From Paracoccaceae bacterium (lineage in GTDB: Bacteria; Pseudomonadota; Alphaproteobacteria; Rhodobacterales; Rhodobacteraceae), in the NCBI GenBank assembly GCA_030758115.1, contig JANREX010000069.1:43798-88338 (forward strand): a stretch of DNA of 44,541 bases. The letters are read 5' to 3'. The notes under the pieces were generated by a model. The model did not search any database and was not told the origin of the DNA. It saw only the letters and a list, made by a program, of their open reading frames with translations. Position numbers and translations under genes: made by a program. This document shows positions 37,102 through 44,213 of the stretch, in pieces (position 1 is the first letter of the stretch; every line of letters begins with the position of its first letter).

Positions 37102-38406
37102 GTGCCGGAAAAGAAAAAGAACTCCCCGAACCAGGAACGGCCCAGTGATGAAATCGAAGATGCCGTCATCCTGAACGATCCAGCAGATGATCGTGACCAG
37201 CCCTCCAAGGCCGCGGCCGGGGATGAAGCAGAGGCTGAAAACCCTCCTTCACAGCAAGAAGAAGAGATATCGCAAGAAGATCCCGTGAAGGATGATGCGG
37301 CAGAGGCATCTTCTGATCAGCAGGCCGAGTCCGCCCCGGCAGAGCAGGAAACTCCTGATACCGAAACACACCCCGCAGATGTTGGCGCGCCGGACGAGGT
37401 AAAAACCGAAAAGCCGGTCCCGACCGAACAGGTCGTGATCAGAAAGGGCGGTTTTATACCGATGTTGCTGGGCGGTGTCGCGGCGGCGGCCATCGGCTTT
37501 GGCCTGGCAAGAAGCGGTGTTCTTGAAGGAATGCCACTGCCGGGCCTCGAGGCTGGACAGAGCCTCTTGTCAGAGATCGACCAGAGGACAGCCGCACAGC
37601 AGACGGTGGTATCGGACCTTCAGGCGCGCCTCGCCGTGCTGGAAGCGGCTCCCCAGCCGCAAGCCTTGCCCGAGATGCCCGATCTTGGCCCTGCGATCGA
37701 GGATCTGACAACGCAGATCGGCGTTCTGGCTGGCCGGATCGACATGTTGGAAGCCAGACCGGTTGCGGAAGGCGGCGCTGTCGACCCGCAGGCGCAGGCC
37801 GCCCTTGCCGATGCGCGCGCCGAACTGGATCAGATCCGGACCGCTCTTGCCGCGCAACAGGCGCAGATTGCAACGCTTACGGATGAGGCTGCGCAAGCCG
37901 AAGCGCAGGCGCAGCTATCGGCGCAGGCTGCGATGACGCGTGCGGCCGTGACGCGCATCGTCACGGCCCTTGATGCCGGGACGGGCTATACAGAGGCGCT
38001 GAACGATCTGACTGCCGCGAATGTCGAAATTCCGGCGGCCCTGCTGGAACAGGCAGAGACCGGCGCACCGACACTCGCCGCCTTGCAGGCCGACTTTCCC
38101 GATCTTGCCCGTGATGCGTTGCGTGCGGCGCGGCAGGCACAGAACCCGGGTGGCATTGGCGGGTTTTTCGAAACTCAGCTTGGCCTCAGGTCATTGCAGC
38201 CGCGTGAAGGGGATGACCCGGATGCGATCCTTTCGCGGGCCGAAGCGGCGCTGCGCGATGGGCGGCTCTCCGAAACACTGGACGAAATCGCGCGCTTGCC
38301 GGAAGAGGCGGCGACGGTATTGGCCGATTGGCAGGCCCAGGCTCAGATGCGCGTCACCTTGACCGATGCCGCGCGTAGCCTTGCCCAATCTCTGAACACG
38401 AACTGA
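37102..38406 (+). CDS. Mitofilin (Mic60)-like membrane protein
   Basis: A protein of about 434 residues. A long acidic, Glu/Asp/Ala/Pro/Gln-rich N-terminal region (about 110 residues) precedes one membrane segment (FIPMLLGGVAAAAIGFGLA), then a coiled coil rich in Ala/Gln/Leu, and a C-terminal mitofilin signature region with short helices. Alphaproteobacterial Mic60 homologues sit between hemD and hemY, as here, and are linked to inner-membrane shaping; that role is established for mitochondria and proposed for bacteria. The start is unclear: GTG 37102 (PEKKKNSPN) is my choice; GTG 37057 or ATG 37060 would add up to 15 residues. Confidence 0.85.
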   Translation: MPEKKKNSPNQERPSDEIEDAVILNDPADDRDQPSKAAAGDEAEAENPPSQQEEEISQEDPVKDDAAEASSDQQAESAPAEQETPDTETHPADVGAPDEVKTEKPVPTEQVVIRKGGFIPMLLGGVAAAAIGFGLARSGVLEGMPLPGLEAGQSLLSEIDQRTAAQQTVVSDLQARLAVLEAAPQPQALPEMPDLGPAIEDLTTQIGVLAGRIDMLEARPVAEGGAVDPQAQAALADARAELDQIRTALAAQQAQIATLTDEAAQAEAQAQLSAQAAMTRAAVTRIVTALDAGTGYTEALNDLTAANVEIPAALLEQAETGAPTLAALQADFPDLARDALRAARQAQNPGGIGGFFETQLGLRSLQPREGDDPDAILSRAEAALRDGRLSETLDEIARLPEEAATVLADWQAQAQMRVTLTDAARSLAQSLNTN

Positions 38407-38417
38407 AGGATAACGGA

Positions 38418-39914
38418 ATGCTCTGGTCGCTCATCAAGATTATCCTTTTCGTTGTTCTGGTTGCCGCTGCAGCGATGGGGGCCGTGTATCTGATGGAACT
38501 GGATGGCGGTGTTCGCATCGCCGCCGCCGGGTACGAGATCAACCTGACACCGCTCTATGCCGTGATCCTTCTGATCGCCCTTGTCTTCCTTGTCTGGCTG
38601 ACGCTGCGACTGCTGGCCTTGCTGGTGGCGGTGCTGAAATTCATCAACGGGGATGAAACGGCGCTCAGCCGCTATTTCAATCGCAATCGGGAACGCAAAG
38701 GCTATCAGGCCTTGTCCGAAGGCATGCTGGCGCTGGCGGCAGGCGAGGGGCGTCTGGCCATGGCCAAGGCCAGCAAGGCGGAGCGCTATCTTCACAAGCC
38801 GGAACTGACCAACCTTCTGACAGCCCAGGCCGCCGAGATGTGTGGCGACCGGCGCAAGGCGGAAGAAGTGTACAAACGTCTTCTGAAAAACGATTCCACC
38901 CGCTTTGTCGCGGTGCGCGGGATCATGAAGCAGAAACTGGCGGATGGTGACACCGCGACAGCCCTGAAACTGGCCGAAAAGGCGTTGGACCTGCATCCCA
39001 AGCATGAAGAGACGCAGGACGTTCTCTTGCGTCTTCAGGCAAGCGCGCATGACTGGGCCGGCGCGCGCCGTACGCTTGGTGCGAAACTCAAGTATGGCAG
39101 CCTTCCGAAGGACGTGCACAAACGTCGCGATGCCGTTCTGGCCCTGTCAGAGGCAAAAGACGTTCTGGCAGAAGGGAATGACATCACCGCACGCGAGGCC
39201 TCGATCGAAGCGAACAAGCTTTCGCCCGATCTGATCCCTGCAGCGGCCTTTGCCGCCCGCGGTTACATCGAACAGGGCAACGCGAAATATGCGACGCGCG
39301 TGATCAAGAAGGCCTGGGCCGCACAGCCGCATCCTGATCTTGCCTCCGCTTTTGCGGCGATCGTGCCTGACGAAACACCGGCAGCACGGTTGAAACGGTT
39401 CAAGCCACTTATCGCCCAGCATCCGGATCACGTGGAATCGCGCCTCTTGCTGGCGGAATTGAATATTGCGAACGAAGATTTCCCCGAGGCGCGGCGCGCG
39501 CTGGGCGACCTTGTGGAAACGGCACCGGATGCCCGCGTCATGACCGTCATGGCCGCCATCGCACGTGGCGAAGGCGCGTCGGATGTTGTGGTCAAAGGCT
39601 GGCTGGCCAGGGCGCTGACAGCCCCGCGTGGCCCGCAGTGGGTCTGCGAGAAATGTCACAACATACATGCCGAATGGGTGCCTATCTGCGAGAATTGCAA
39701 ATCCTTCGACACGCTAGCCTGGATCTCGCCGCCCGCTAGCGCGGCGTCGCCCCAGGCCGGGTCGGAAATGCTTCCGATGATTGTCGGTTCGATCCAGGAT
39801 CAGACCACATCACCGGATGACGATGTCCCGGATGCCGAACTTCTTCCTGATGAAGAAACCTTGCATCGTCCGATAGATGCGCTTGCGACGGATGGGGATA
39901 TTGCCCGAAAATAA
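38418..39914 (+). CDS. hemY: HemY-type TPR membrane protein
   Basis: A 498-residue protein with two N-terminal membrane segments (about 3–23 and 42–66), the HemY_N domain, then TPR-like helices. The C-terminal part has a zinc-ribbon pattern CEKC...CENC near 412–430 and an acidic tail. HemY of this type (not protoporphyrinogen oxidase) accompanies heme genes and is thought to couple late heme steps or their assembly. It starts 11 bases after the mitofilin-like gene with GGATAACGG before the ATG. Confidence 0.9.
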   Translation: MLWSLIKIILFVVLVAAAAMGAVYLMELDGGVRIAAAGYEINLTPLYAVILLIALVFLVWLTLRLLALLVAVLKFINGDETALSRYFNRNRERKGYQALSEGMLALAAGEGRLAMAKASKAERYLHKPELTNLLTAQAAEMCGDRRKAEEVYKRLLKNDSTRFVAVRGIMKQKLADGDTATALKLAEKALDLHPKHEETQDVLLRLQASAHDWAGARRTLGAKLKYGSLPKDVHKRRDAVLALSEAKDVLAEGNDITAREASIEANKLSPDLIPAAAFAARGYIEQGNAKYATRVIKKAWAAQPHPDLASAFAAIVPDETPAARLKRFKPLIAQHPDHVESRLLLAELNIANEDFPEARRALGDLVETAPDARVMTVMAAIARGEGASDVVVKGWLARALTAPRGPQWVCEKCHNIHAEWVPICENCKSFDTLAWISPPASAASPQAGSEMLPMIVGSIQDQTTSPDDDVPDAELLPDEETLHRPIDALATDGDIARK

Positions 39915-39958
39915 GTCTTTTCCATCCATGGGCGGGGTGCTATAGCCCCGCCTCACAG

Positions 39959-40034
39959 GCCGCTGTAGCTCAGCTGGTAGAGCACGTCATTCGTAATGAT
40001 GGGGTCGGGGGTTCGAGTCCCTTCAGCGGCACCA
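39959..40034 (+). tRNA. tRNA-Thr (anticodon CGT)
   Basis: A 76-base cloverleaf. Acceptor GCCGCTG pairs with CAGCGGC; D stem GCTC/GAGC; anticodon stem CGTCA/TGATG with loop TTCGTAA (anticodon CGT at 39992–39994, reading ACG); T stem GGGGG/CCCTT with two G·T pairs and loop TTCGAGT. CCA is encoded. It follows hemY by 44 bases and is the last backbone gene before an accessory region, so its 3' end is a candidate integration site. Confidence 0.97.
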
Positions 40035-40110
40035 CTTTCTCATCCAAAATCGTCCAATGGGCATTTCCAAGCTATCTGAGCGTGGGGGCGATTGGGCGGG
40101 GCGTTGCCAA

Positions 40111-40257
40111 TTACGCAGTCATCTCGAGCGCATAGTCGTCCCACAGACTGAAGGCGTCAGCCCGTGCGTGGCGGTATGAAGCGGCGGTGAGACGATAGCG
40201 GCGGGGACGGAAGAGGGTGTTGATCCGACCCCGGATGGGGGCGGCTTGATTACAAAA
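40111..40257 (-). pseudogene. C-terminal coding remnant, unidentified
   Basis: On the minus strand a frame ends in TAA at 40111 and translates to an ordered, Arg/Ala/Tyr-rich tail (RRYRLTAASYRHARADAF, then SLWDDYALEMTA). It runs upstream only to about 40257. It reads like the end of a real protein, possibly a transposase or replication gene, but I do not recognise it, and no start or upstream part exists. It lies between the tRNA and the Imm11-like gene and overlaps the start of the latter. Confidence 0.4.
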
Positions 40258-40737
40258 TCACTCAGCGGGCGTCCGATCCATACCGAACATTTCCCGACCA
40301 AAGCCAAACGGGTCGGCGGCAGCCTCAAGACTTTTCCGCATCTGCAGGTGGATCAGTTCTATGGCAGCCTTTTGGTGGATGACGAGGTCAAATCCATCAT
40401 CGAATGCTTCGAGCCCGACATCCACCAGTTCCTGCTGCTCGAGGTGTCCATTGACCGCGACGTGGTCAATCGCCGCTACGCCGTCAATATCTGCAAACGG
40501 ATGGACATGATGAACCGCAGCCTGACCTATCCGATCAATGAACGCGGGTTTTACAAACCCTATGGGAGCCCAGACAACAGGCTTGTTCTGTCGCGTCAGG
40601 CTGTTGAGGGTCATCACTTGTGGCACGACAAGTATCTGGTGGGCACCTTCGTGTCTGACGATTTGGCCGAAGCATTGCGGGCGGCAGGGGTCACGGGGCT
40701 GCATCTGTCCGAGAGGGTCGACGAACAGCCCGCCTAG
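40246..40737 (+). CDS. Imm11/DUF1629-like immunity protein, possibly 5'-truncated
   Basis: Up to 163 residues from a TTG start; no ATG is near. The pattern fits the Imm11 (DUF1629) family of polymorphic-toxin immunity proteins: HQFLLLEVSI, the strand YAVNICKRMD, then HLWHDKYLVGTFVSDDL and the end AAGVTGLHL. Such proteins block a partner toxin in the same cell. No toxin gene lies upstream; the next plus-strand gene is a MuF–EndoU toxin 1.5 kb away with its own candidate immunity gene. The missing ATG and the abutting minus-strand remnant suggest recombination removed the 5' end. Confidence 0.65.
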   Translation: MITKSLSGRPIHTEHFPTKAKRVGGSLKTFPHLQVDQFYGSLLVDDEVKSIIECFEPDIHQFLLLEVSIDRDVVNRRYAVNICKRMDMMNRSLTYPINERGFYKPYGSPDNRLVLSRQAVEGHHLWHDKYLVGTFVSDDLAEALRAAGVTGLHLSERVDEQPA

Positions 40738-40752
40738 CGCTGCTGGATTGGC

Positions 40753-40775
40753 ATCAACACATCTTGCGTGTTGAT
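40753..40775 (+). terminator. Candidate terminator after the Imm11-like gene
   Basis: ATCAACAC (40753–40760), loop ATCTTGC, GTGTTGAT (40768–40775), followed by TTCGT. A perfect 8-bp stem 16 bases after the stop codon, but AT-rich and with a short T-run. It could also serve the converging DUF932 gene. Confidence 0.45.
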
Positions 40776-40849
40776 TTCGTCCCTGACCGCTCGCTCTGGG
40801 CGCATCGCACCGATCTCAATGAGGCGCTAGAGGGGCGCCCCACTGAGCG

Positions 40850-42049
40850 TCAACCGACCCGGTCGAGGAGCATCTTCGCGCGCCCTTCCATGTCGAGGCG
40901 GGCGTCCTGCTGGGTCTTGTCGCGCGCAAGCCGCGTGATGCCCTGCACGAAGTCGAAGATGCTCTCGGGCGGGCGGCCCTCTTCCATCAGCACCTTCTCG
41001 ATGATCTTGCCGGACTCGGGCCTAGAGAAGCCGCGTTTCCTCAGGAAGTCATCCCGGTCCTCGTCCGTCCGCGCGACGATCTGCTGCCGCGCGGCCTTGA
41101 TGCCGTTCACGAAGCCCTGCGGCGAGGAGTTGGCGAACCGCGTCAGCGCCGGTGCCGCCTCGTGGGCAAAGCGGGAGGCCGCGTATTTCGAGTGGCGGAT
41201 GGTGATTTCCTGGAAATCCTCGACACCCCAGAGGTTGCGGTTCTGGCACACCGCCCGCAGGTAGAAGCTCGCCATGCCGAGGGTCTTGGCGCCGACCTCG
41301 GAATTCCAGCAGTAGAAGCCCCGGAAGTAGAGATCGGGGGAGCCGTCGGGCAGACGGCCCGCCTCGATCGGGTTGTGATCGTCGACCAGGAACAGGAAGA
41401 CGTCGCGGTCCGAGGCATAGAGCGTGGTCGTGTCGCGGCTGATCTCGACATCGGGGTTGTAGACCCCGGTCGACCAGTCGAGCACGCCCGGCACCTTCCA
41501 GCGCGTGTCGCCGGTGCCATTGCCCGCGATGCGCTGCACCGCCTCGACCAGCTCGTGGTCATGGATGCGGCCATAGTCGGGGCCGGTCACCGCGCGCAGT
41601 TCGGTGCGGCCATCTTCGGTCTCGAAGGTCTTCACCTGCTCGGCGCGGTGGTTCGTCAGGCCGTATTGCAGGTTGATCCCCGCCAGCGGCGCGGGCAGCT
41701 GCCGAAGGTAGGAAGCCGGGGCGCCGACGATGCTGGCAAGCTGGCCGAAGGCCCAATGCGTGGGCGCCACCGGTTCTTGCGCTTTCGGCAGGACTAGGTG
41801 CAGCCGCTCGGCGCTATCGCGCGTGGCCTCGACGCGAATGTCCGCCGTCTGCACCACACGGCTGCGACTGCGCTCGGAGCGACCATTCACCGCTGCCCAG
41901 AGATTATCGAGCGACAGATACCGCTCGTCATCGGGCCGGTTGAACCATTCGGACGACACCCGCCCATTCCGCTCACCCCGGCTCACATCCACTTTCCAGC
42001 CACCCGACCGCGCCGGTGCGACCGGATCCAGAACTTCCACAACGCCCAT
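40850..42049 (-). CDS. DUF932 domain protein
   Basis: A 399-residue protein of the DUF932 family found on plasmids, phages and islands. Recognisable stretches are APASYLRQLPAPLAG, RTELRAVTGPDYGRIHDHE, DDHNPIEAG, YFRGFYCWNSEVGAKTLG and CQNRNLWGVEDF. The function of the family is not known. GGGAGA lies 7 bases before the ATG at 42049, which favours it over an ATG 16 codons upstream. It is transcribed against the neighbouring toxin-related genes and marks the region as accessory DNA. Confidence 0.9.
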   Translation of the reverse strand: MGVVEVLDPVAPARSGGWKVDVSRGERNGRVSSEWFNRPDDERYLSLDNLWAAVNGRSERSRSRVVQTADIRVEATRDSAERLHLVLPKAQEPVAPTHWAFGQLASIVGAPASYLRQLPAPLAGINLQYGLTNHRAEQVKTFETEDGRTELRAVTGPDYGRIHDHELVEAVQRIAGNGTGDTRWKVPGVLDWSTGVYNPDVEISRDTTTLYASDRDVFLFLVDDHNPIEAGRLPDGSPDLYFRGFYCWNSEVGAKTLGMASFYLRAVCQNRNLWGVEDFQEITIRHSKYAASRFAHEAAPALTRFANSSPQGFVNGIKAARQQIVARTDEDRDDFLRKRGFSRPESGKIIEKVLMEEGRPPESIFDFVQGITRLARDKTQQDARLDMEGRAKMLLDRVG

Positions 42050-42058
42050 CGGCTTTCT

Positions 42059-42109
42059 CCCGTGACAGGCGCCGGAAGCCACTCTCCCAGCCCTCAACCC
42101 GTCACCGGG
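42059..42109 (-). promoter_or_regulatory. Possible SD-sequestering leader of the DUF932 gene
   Basis: In the mRNA direction CCCGGTGAC (42109–42101) can pair with GTCACGGG (42066–42059), allowing one bulge, and the GGG of the second arm is part of the GGGAGA ribosome binding site. Smaller hairpins can form in between. This could gate translation of DUF932. It is a prediction by eye, not a known riboswitch. Confidence 0.3.
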
Positions 42110-42250
42110 AAACCGGCACTCCTCTTACTCTGGTGATCTTTCGGATGCTGCCGACCGCGAGCATGCCCCCTGATCGAGGCAACGTACGGTCGGTTGATCG
42201 CTCTTTAACTCATTGGCAAGACAAACCACCGCGCGGGCATTTCGATCAAG

Positions 42251-43570
42251 TTGCTTTTCCCCGGCTATACCGACCTGTGGGCCGATTTTGCCGACCAACT
42301 CGACCGCGTGATTGCTGACAACACCCGGATGCTACTGAATGCGCTGACGCAACCGGACAACGTGCCTTGGGTGACAGAATCCGACCTGCGCGACGTTTCG
42401 GATGCGAAGGAGGAAGCGCTGCGCCAGTGGGATGTGCGCTTGACGGCCATCTTCGAGAAATACGAGACCCATCCGCAGCGCCTTCGCCCCCTGCGAACCG
42501 CCATGGAAGAACGCCTGCTGCGGGCCTTCGCAGGCCTGATCAACCAGCTTCGGCAGCAGGACCTTGGCATCGAGCGATACATCTGGCGCTCCCAAGACGA
42601 CGCGAAAGTGCGCGACAGCCACGCCGAACACGACGATCAGGTGTTTCGCTGGGACGAGCCACCCGCAGGTGGCCATCCGGGGCAGGCGCACAATTGTCTC
42701 TGCTATGCTGAGCCGGTTACGCTGGGATCTCGGAATGATGTGATCCTTGCAGAGTTTGCACCGACGGCAGACAGTTTTCCGAACAGCGGCGGGATCGTAC
42801 GCAGGCTAGCAAATGGCCTCCTTTCAGGTTCCCCGGAACGTGGCGAACGGGCGCGGGTGATAGCCGAGGTCACAGGCTTGTACGAGATGTACCGGCCCGG
42901 TCTGTTCACGTTGCCCAACGAGAACGCCGGTGACGCAGTCAATTTCGCACGCCGCCTCGCCGTGGATGCACTCGCCGCACTGGACGCCGGTCGCCTTGTC
43001 ATCGACGAAGGTTCTCTTTCGCAGGGTTGGGTCGAGGTCTTTCCGGGGCTGACCGAAGATGAGCGACGCCTCGGGCAGCTTCCGGGTTTTACGCCCGAAC
43101 GCATCGAGCAATGGCTGGAAACCTACCCGGCCGAGGTTCTTGGCCTGCCGAACCACACAGGATCGCCCGCCGTCGAAGACCTCACTGGCAACATCATCTC
43201 CACGCCGATCCTGGACGCGGCGGGTCCGAACGTCGTGACCATGGAGAACCCGCATTCGATCGACAACATCTCTATCCCCGAAGATCGCGCGCGGCATATT
43301 CTGGATGGCGAGGGGCGCAGTGGAGGGCATCGATACGGAACAGGTATACCAGGCAAGACGGAATTTCCCGCAAGTTGGTCCGACGATGATATTCTGGAGG
43401 CTATAAGGCAAGTTGCGGGGACTGGTACTGTTGATCGACCAGCGCATCGCGATGGCGATCTGGTGATCGTCGGCGAGGTAAATGGCGTCACGATCAAAGT
43501 TGTCGTGCAGCCCAACGGCGAAGTGCGAACGGGCTATCCGGTATCAGGGCCCGGAGTGAGAAGGAACTAG
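42251..43570 (+). CDS. MuF-domain polymorphic toxin with C-terminal EndoU nuclease
   Basis: Up to 439 residues from a TTG start. Residues 109–152 are a phage MuF (minor head) motif: YIWRSQDDAKVRDSH, VFRWDEPPAGGHPG and NCLC. Residues 160–345 are an unfamiliar helical linker ending near ENPHSIDN. Residues 347–439 match bacterial EndoU RNases: His349 (RHILDG), His360 (GGHRYGTG), Lys369 (GKTEFP) and Thr427-X-Tyr429. MuF toxins of temperate phages carry such toxin ends. Here no head, portal or tail gene is near. No ATG or good ribosome binding site precedes the TTG, and the N terminus lacks part of a usual MuF protein, so the 5' end may be lost. A candidate immunity gene follows 7 bases later. Confidence 0.85.
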   Translation: MLFPGYTDLWADFADQLDRVIADNTRMLLNALTQPDNVPWVTESDLRDVSDAKEEALRQWDVRLTAIFEKYETHPQRLRPLRTAMEERLLRAFAGLINQLRQQDLGIERYIWRSQDDAKVRDSHAEHDDQVFRWDEPPAGGHPGQAHNCLCYAEPVTLGSRNDVILAEFAPTADSFPNSGGIVRRLANGLLSGSPERGERARVIAEVTGLYEMYRPGLFTLPNENAGDAVNFARRLAVDALAALDAGRLVIDEGSLSQGWVEVFPGLTEDERRLGQLPGFTPERIEQWLETYPAEVLGLPNHTGSPAVEDLTGNIISTPILDAAGPNVVTMENPHSIDNISIPEDRARHILDGEGRSGGHRYGTGIPGKTEFPASWSDDDILEAIRQVAGTGTVDRPAHRDGDLVIVGEVNGVTIKVVVQPNGEVRTGYPVSGPGVRRN

Positions 43571-43577
43571 GACAGTC

Positions 43578-43805
43578 ATGGACGACAAAGAAGCAATCGA
43601 CCTCCTTGAAAAGCAGATCAAAATCCTCGAACGAGCCGGCATCGACATGTCGGGTGATCGAGAGTTCTTCTATGTCGGGGAATGGGATCTTGCCCTAGAG
43701 GGGGTCTACGTCGCCCACAAAAAGCATCCCGGCGTGCTTAATTCCCAAGAAGTCCAAGCGCTCGTCGACGATTTCGGCATGGACACGTCTGAATTTGATA
43801 GATGA
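43578..43805 (+). CDS. Candidate EndoU immunity protein
   Basis: A 75-residue acidic, helical protein (start DDKEAIDLLEKQIKILERAG) directly after the EndoU toxin, with AGGA 5 bases before its ATG. It has EWDLALEGVYVAHKK and a C-terminal LVDDFGMD segment, a layout like MafI-type immunity proteins that pair with EndoU toxins in Neisseria; the resemblance is loose. Position, size and charge fit an immunity protein that binds and blocks the RNase in the producing cell. Identity is inferred from context. Confidence 0.7.
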   Translation: MDDKEAIDLLEKQIKILERAGIDMSGDREFFYVGEWDLALEGVYVAHKKHPGVLNSQEVQALVDDFGMDTSEFDR

Positions 43806-43885
43806 GCTGCAATCCGCCCAGATTAGTGTCGAATATTCGGCCCAGCCCTTCGATTTTGGTCACGTTTCCCCGGGATATCGACTGA

Positions 43886-43909
43886 ACCCGGCGGGTTTCC
43901 CCGCCGGGT
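43886..43909 (+). terminator. Hairpin after the toxin–immunity pair
   Basis: ACCCGGCGGG (43886–43895), loop TTTC, CCCGCCGGGT (43900–43909): a perfect 10-bp GC stem 80 bases after the immunity stop. No T-run follows, so termination efficiency is unclear. It may instead mark the edge of the IS110 element. Confidence 0.55.
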
Positions 43910-43966
43910 CCTAGGGGGAGACCCGGTTCTTGTCTTATGGAAATGGTGGCTTTTGAGCTATCAGAA

Positions 43967-44106
43967 GCCGCTGCCTGCCACGCCATTTATGGCTGGCAGC
44001 GGCGACGGCTGGTCCGCCCCGTTCGTGGTCTTCGGGACCGTTTCTGAGTCTGGTCAGCCGTCGCCTTCGCCTTGGGCCTGAACGGATACGCGTGTTTGCA
44101 TCACGC
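43967..44106 (+). ncRNA. Candidate IS110 bridge-RNA region
   Basis: Non-coding DNA before an IS110-type start codon with three stem-loops. First, GCCGCTGCC (43967–43975) with GGCAGCGGC (43995–44003), extended by GCCA/TGGC. Second, GGCGACGGCTG (44001–44011) with CAGCCGTCGCC (44055–44065), 11 pairs enclosing a 43-base interior that holds GGTC/GACC around TTCGG. Third, GCGTG/CACGC (44090–44106). IS110 elements such as IS621 encode a bridge RNA in this place, with a 5' stem-loop and two loop-bearing stems. Stems one and two share three bases, so not all form at once. Whether it is transcribed is unknown. Confidence 0.4.
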
Positions 44107-44122
44107 ATGACAAGGACAGGAC

Positions 44123-44189
44123 ATGGAGAAGATGACTGATTGCAACGTAGGGATCGACGTTTCGAAATCCTGCCTCGACGCCTATCGGC
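44123..44189 (+). pseudogene. IS110-family transposase, N-terminal fragment
   Basis: From ATG 44123 or 44132 the frame reads MTDCNVGIDVSKSCLDAYR, the start of an IS110-type DEDD transposase; the Asp in GIDVSK is the first catalytic residue. After about 20 codons it meets the terminal repeat of an IS6-family element. The rest of the gene may continue beyond that insertion, outside the window. As it stands it is broken. Confidence 0.8.
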
Positions 44190-44203
44190 GGTTCTGTCGC
44201 AAC
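44190..44203 (+). repeat. Left terminal inverted repeat of the IS6-family element
   Basis: GGTTCTGTCGCAAC. Its inverted partner is expected at the right end, past the window. The IS110 reading frame loses its family character exactly at this point, which fixes the element border. Confidence 0.75.
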
Positions 44204-44213
44204 TTTCGAGCAG

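Noticed and set aside
40010-40034. Direct repeat of the tRNA 3' end as an attachment site
   Set aside because: I found no second copy in the remaining 4.5 kb; the far end may lie outside the window.
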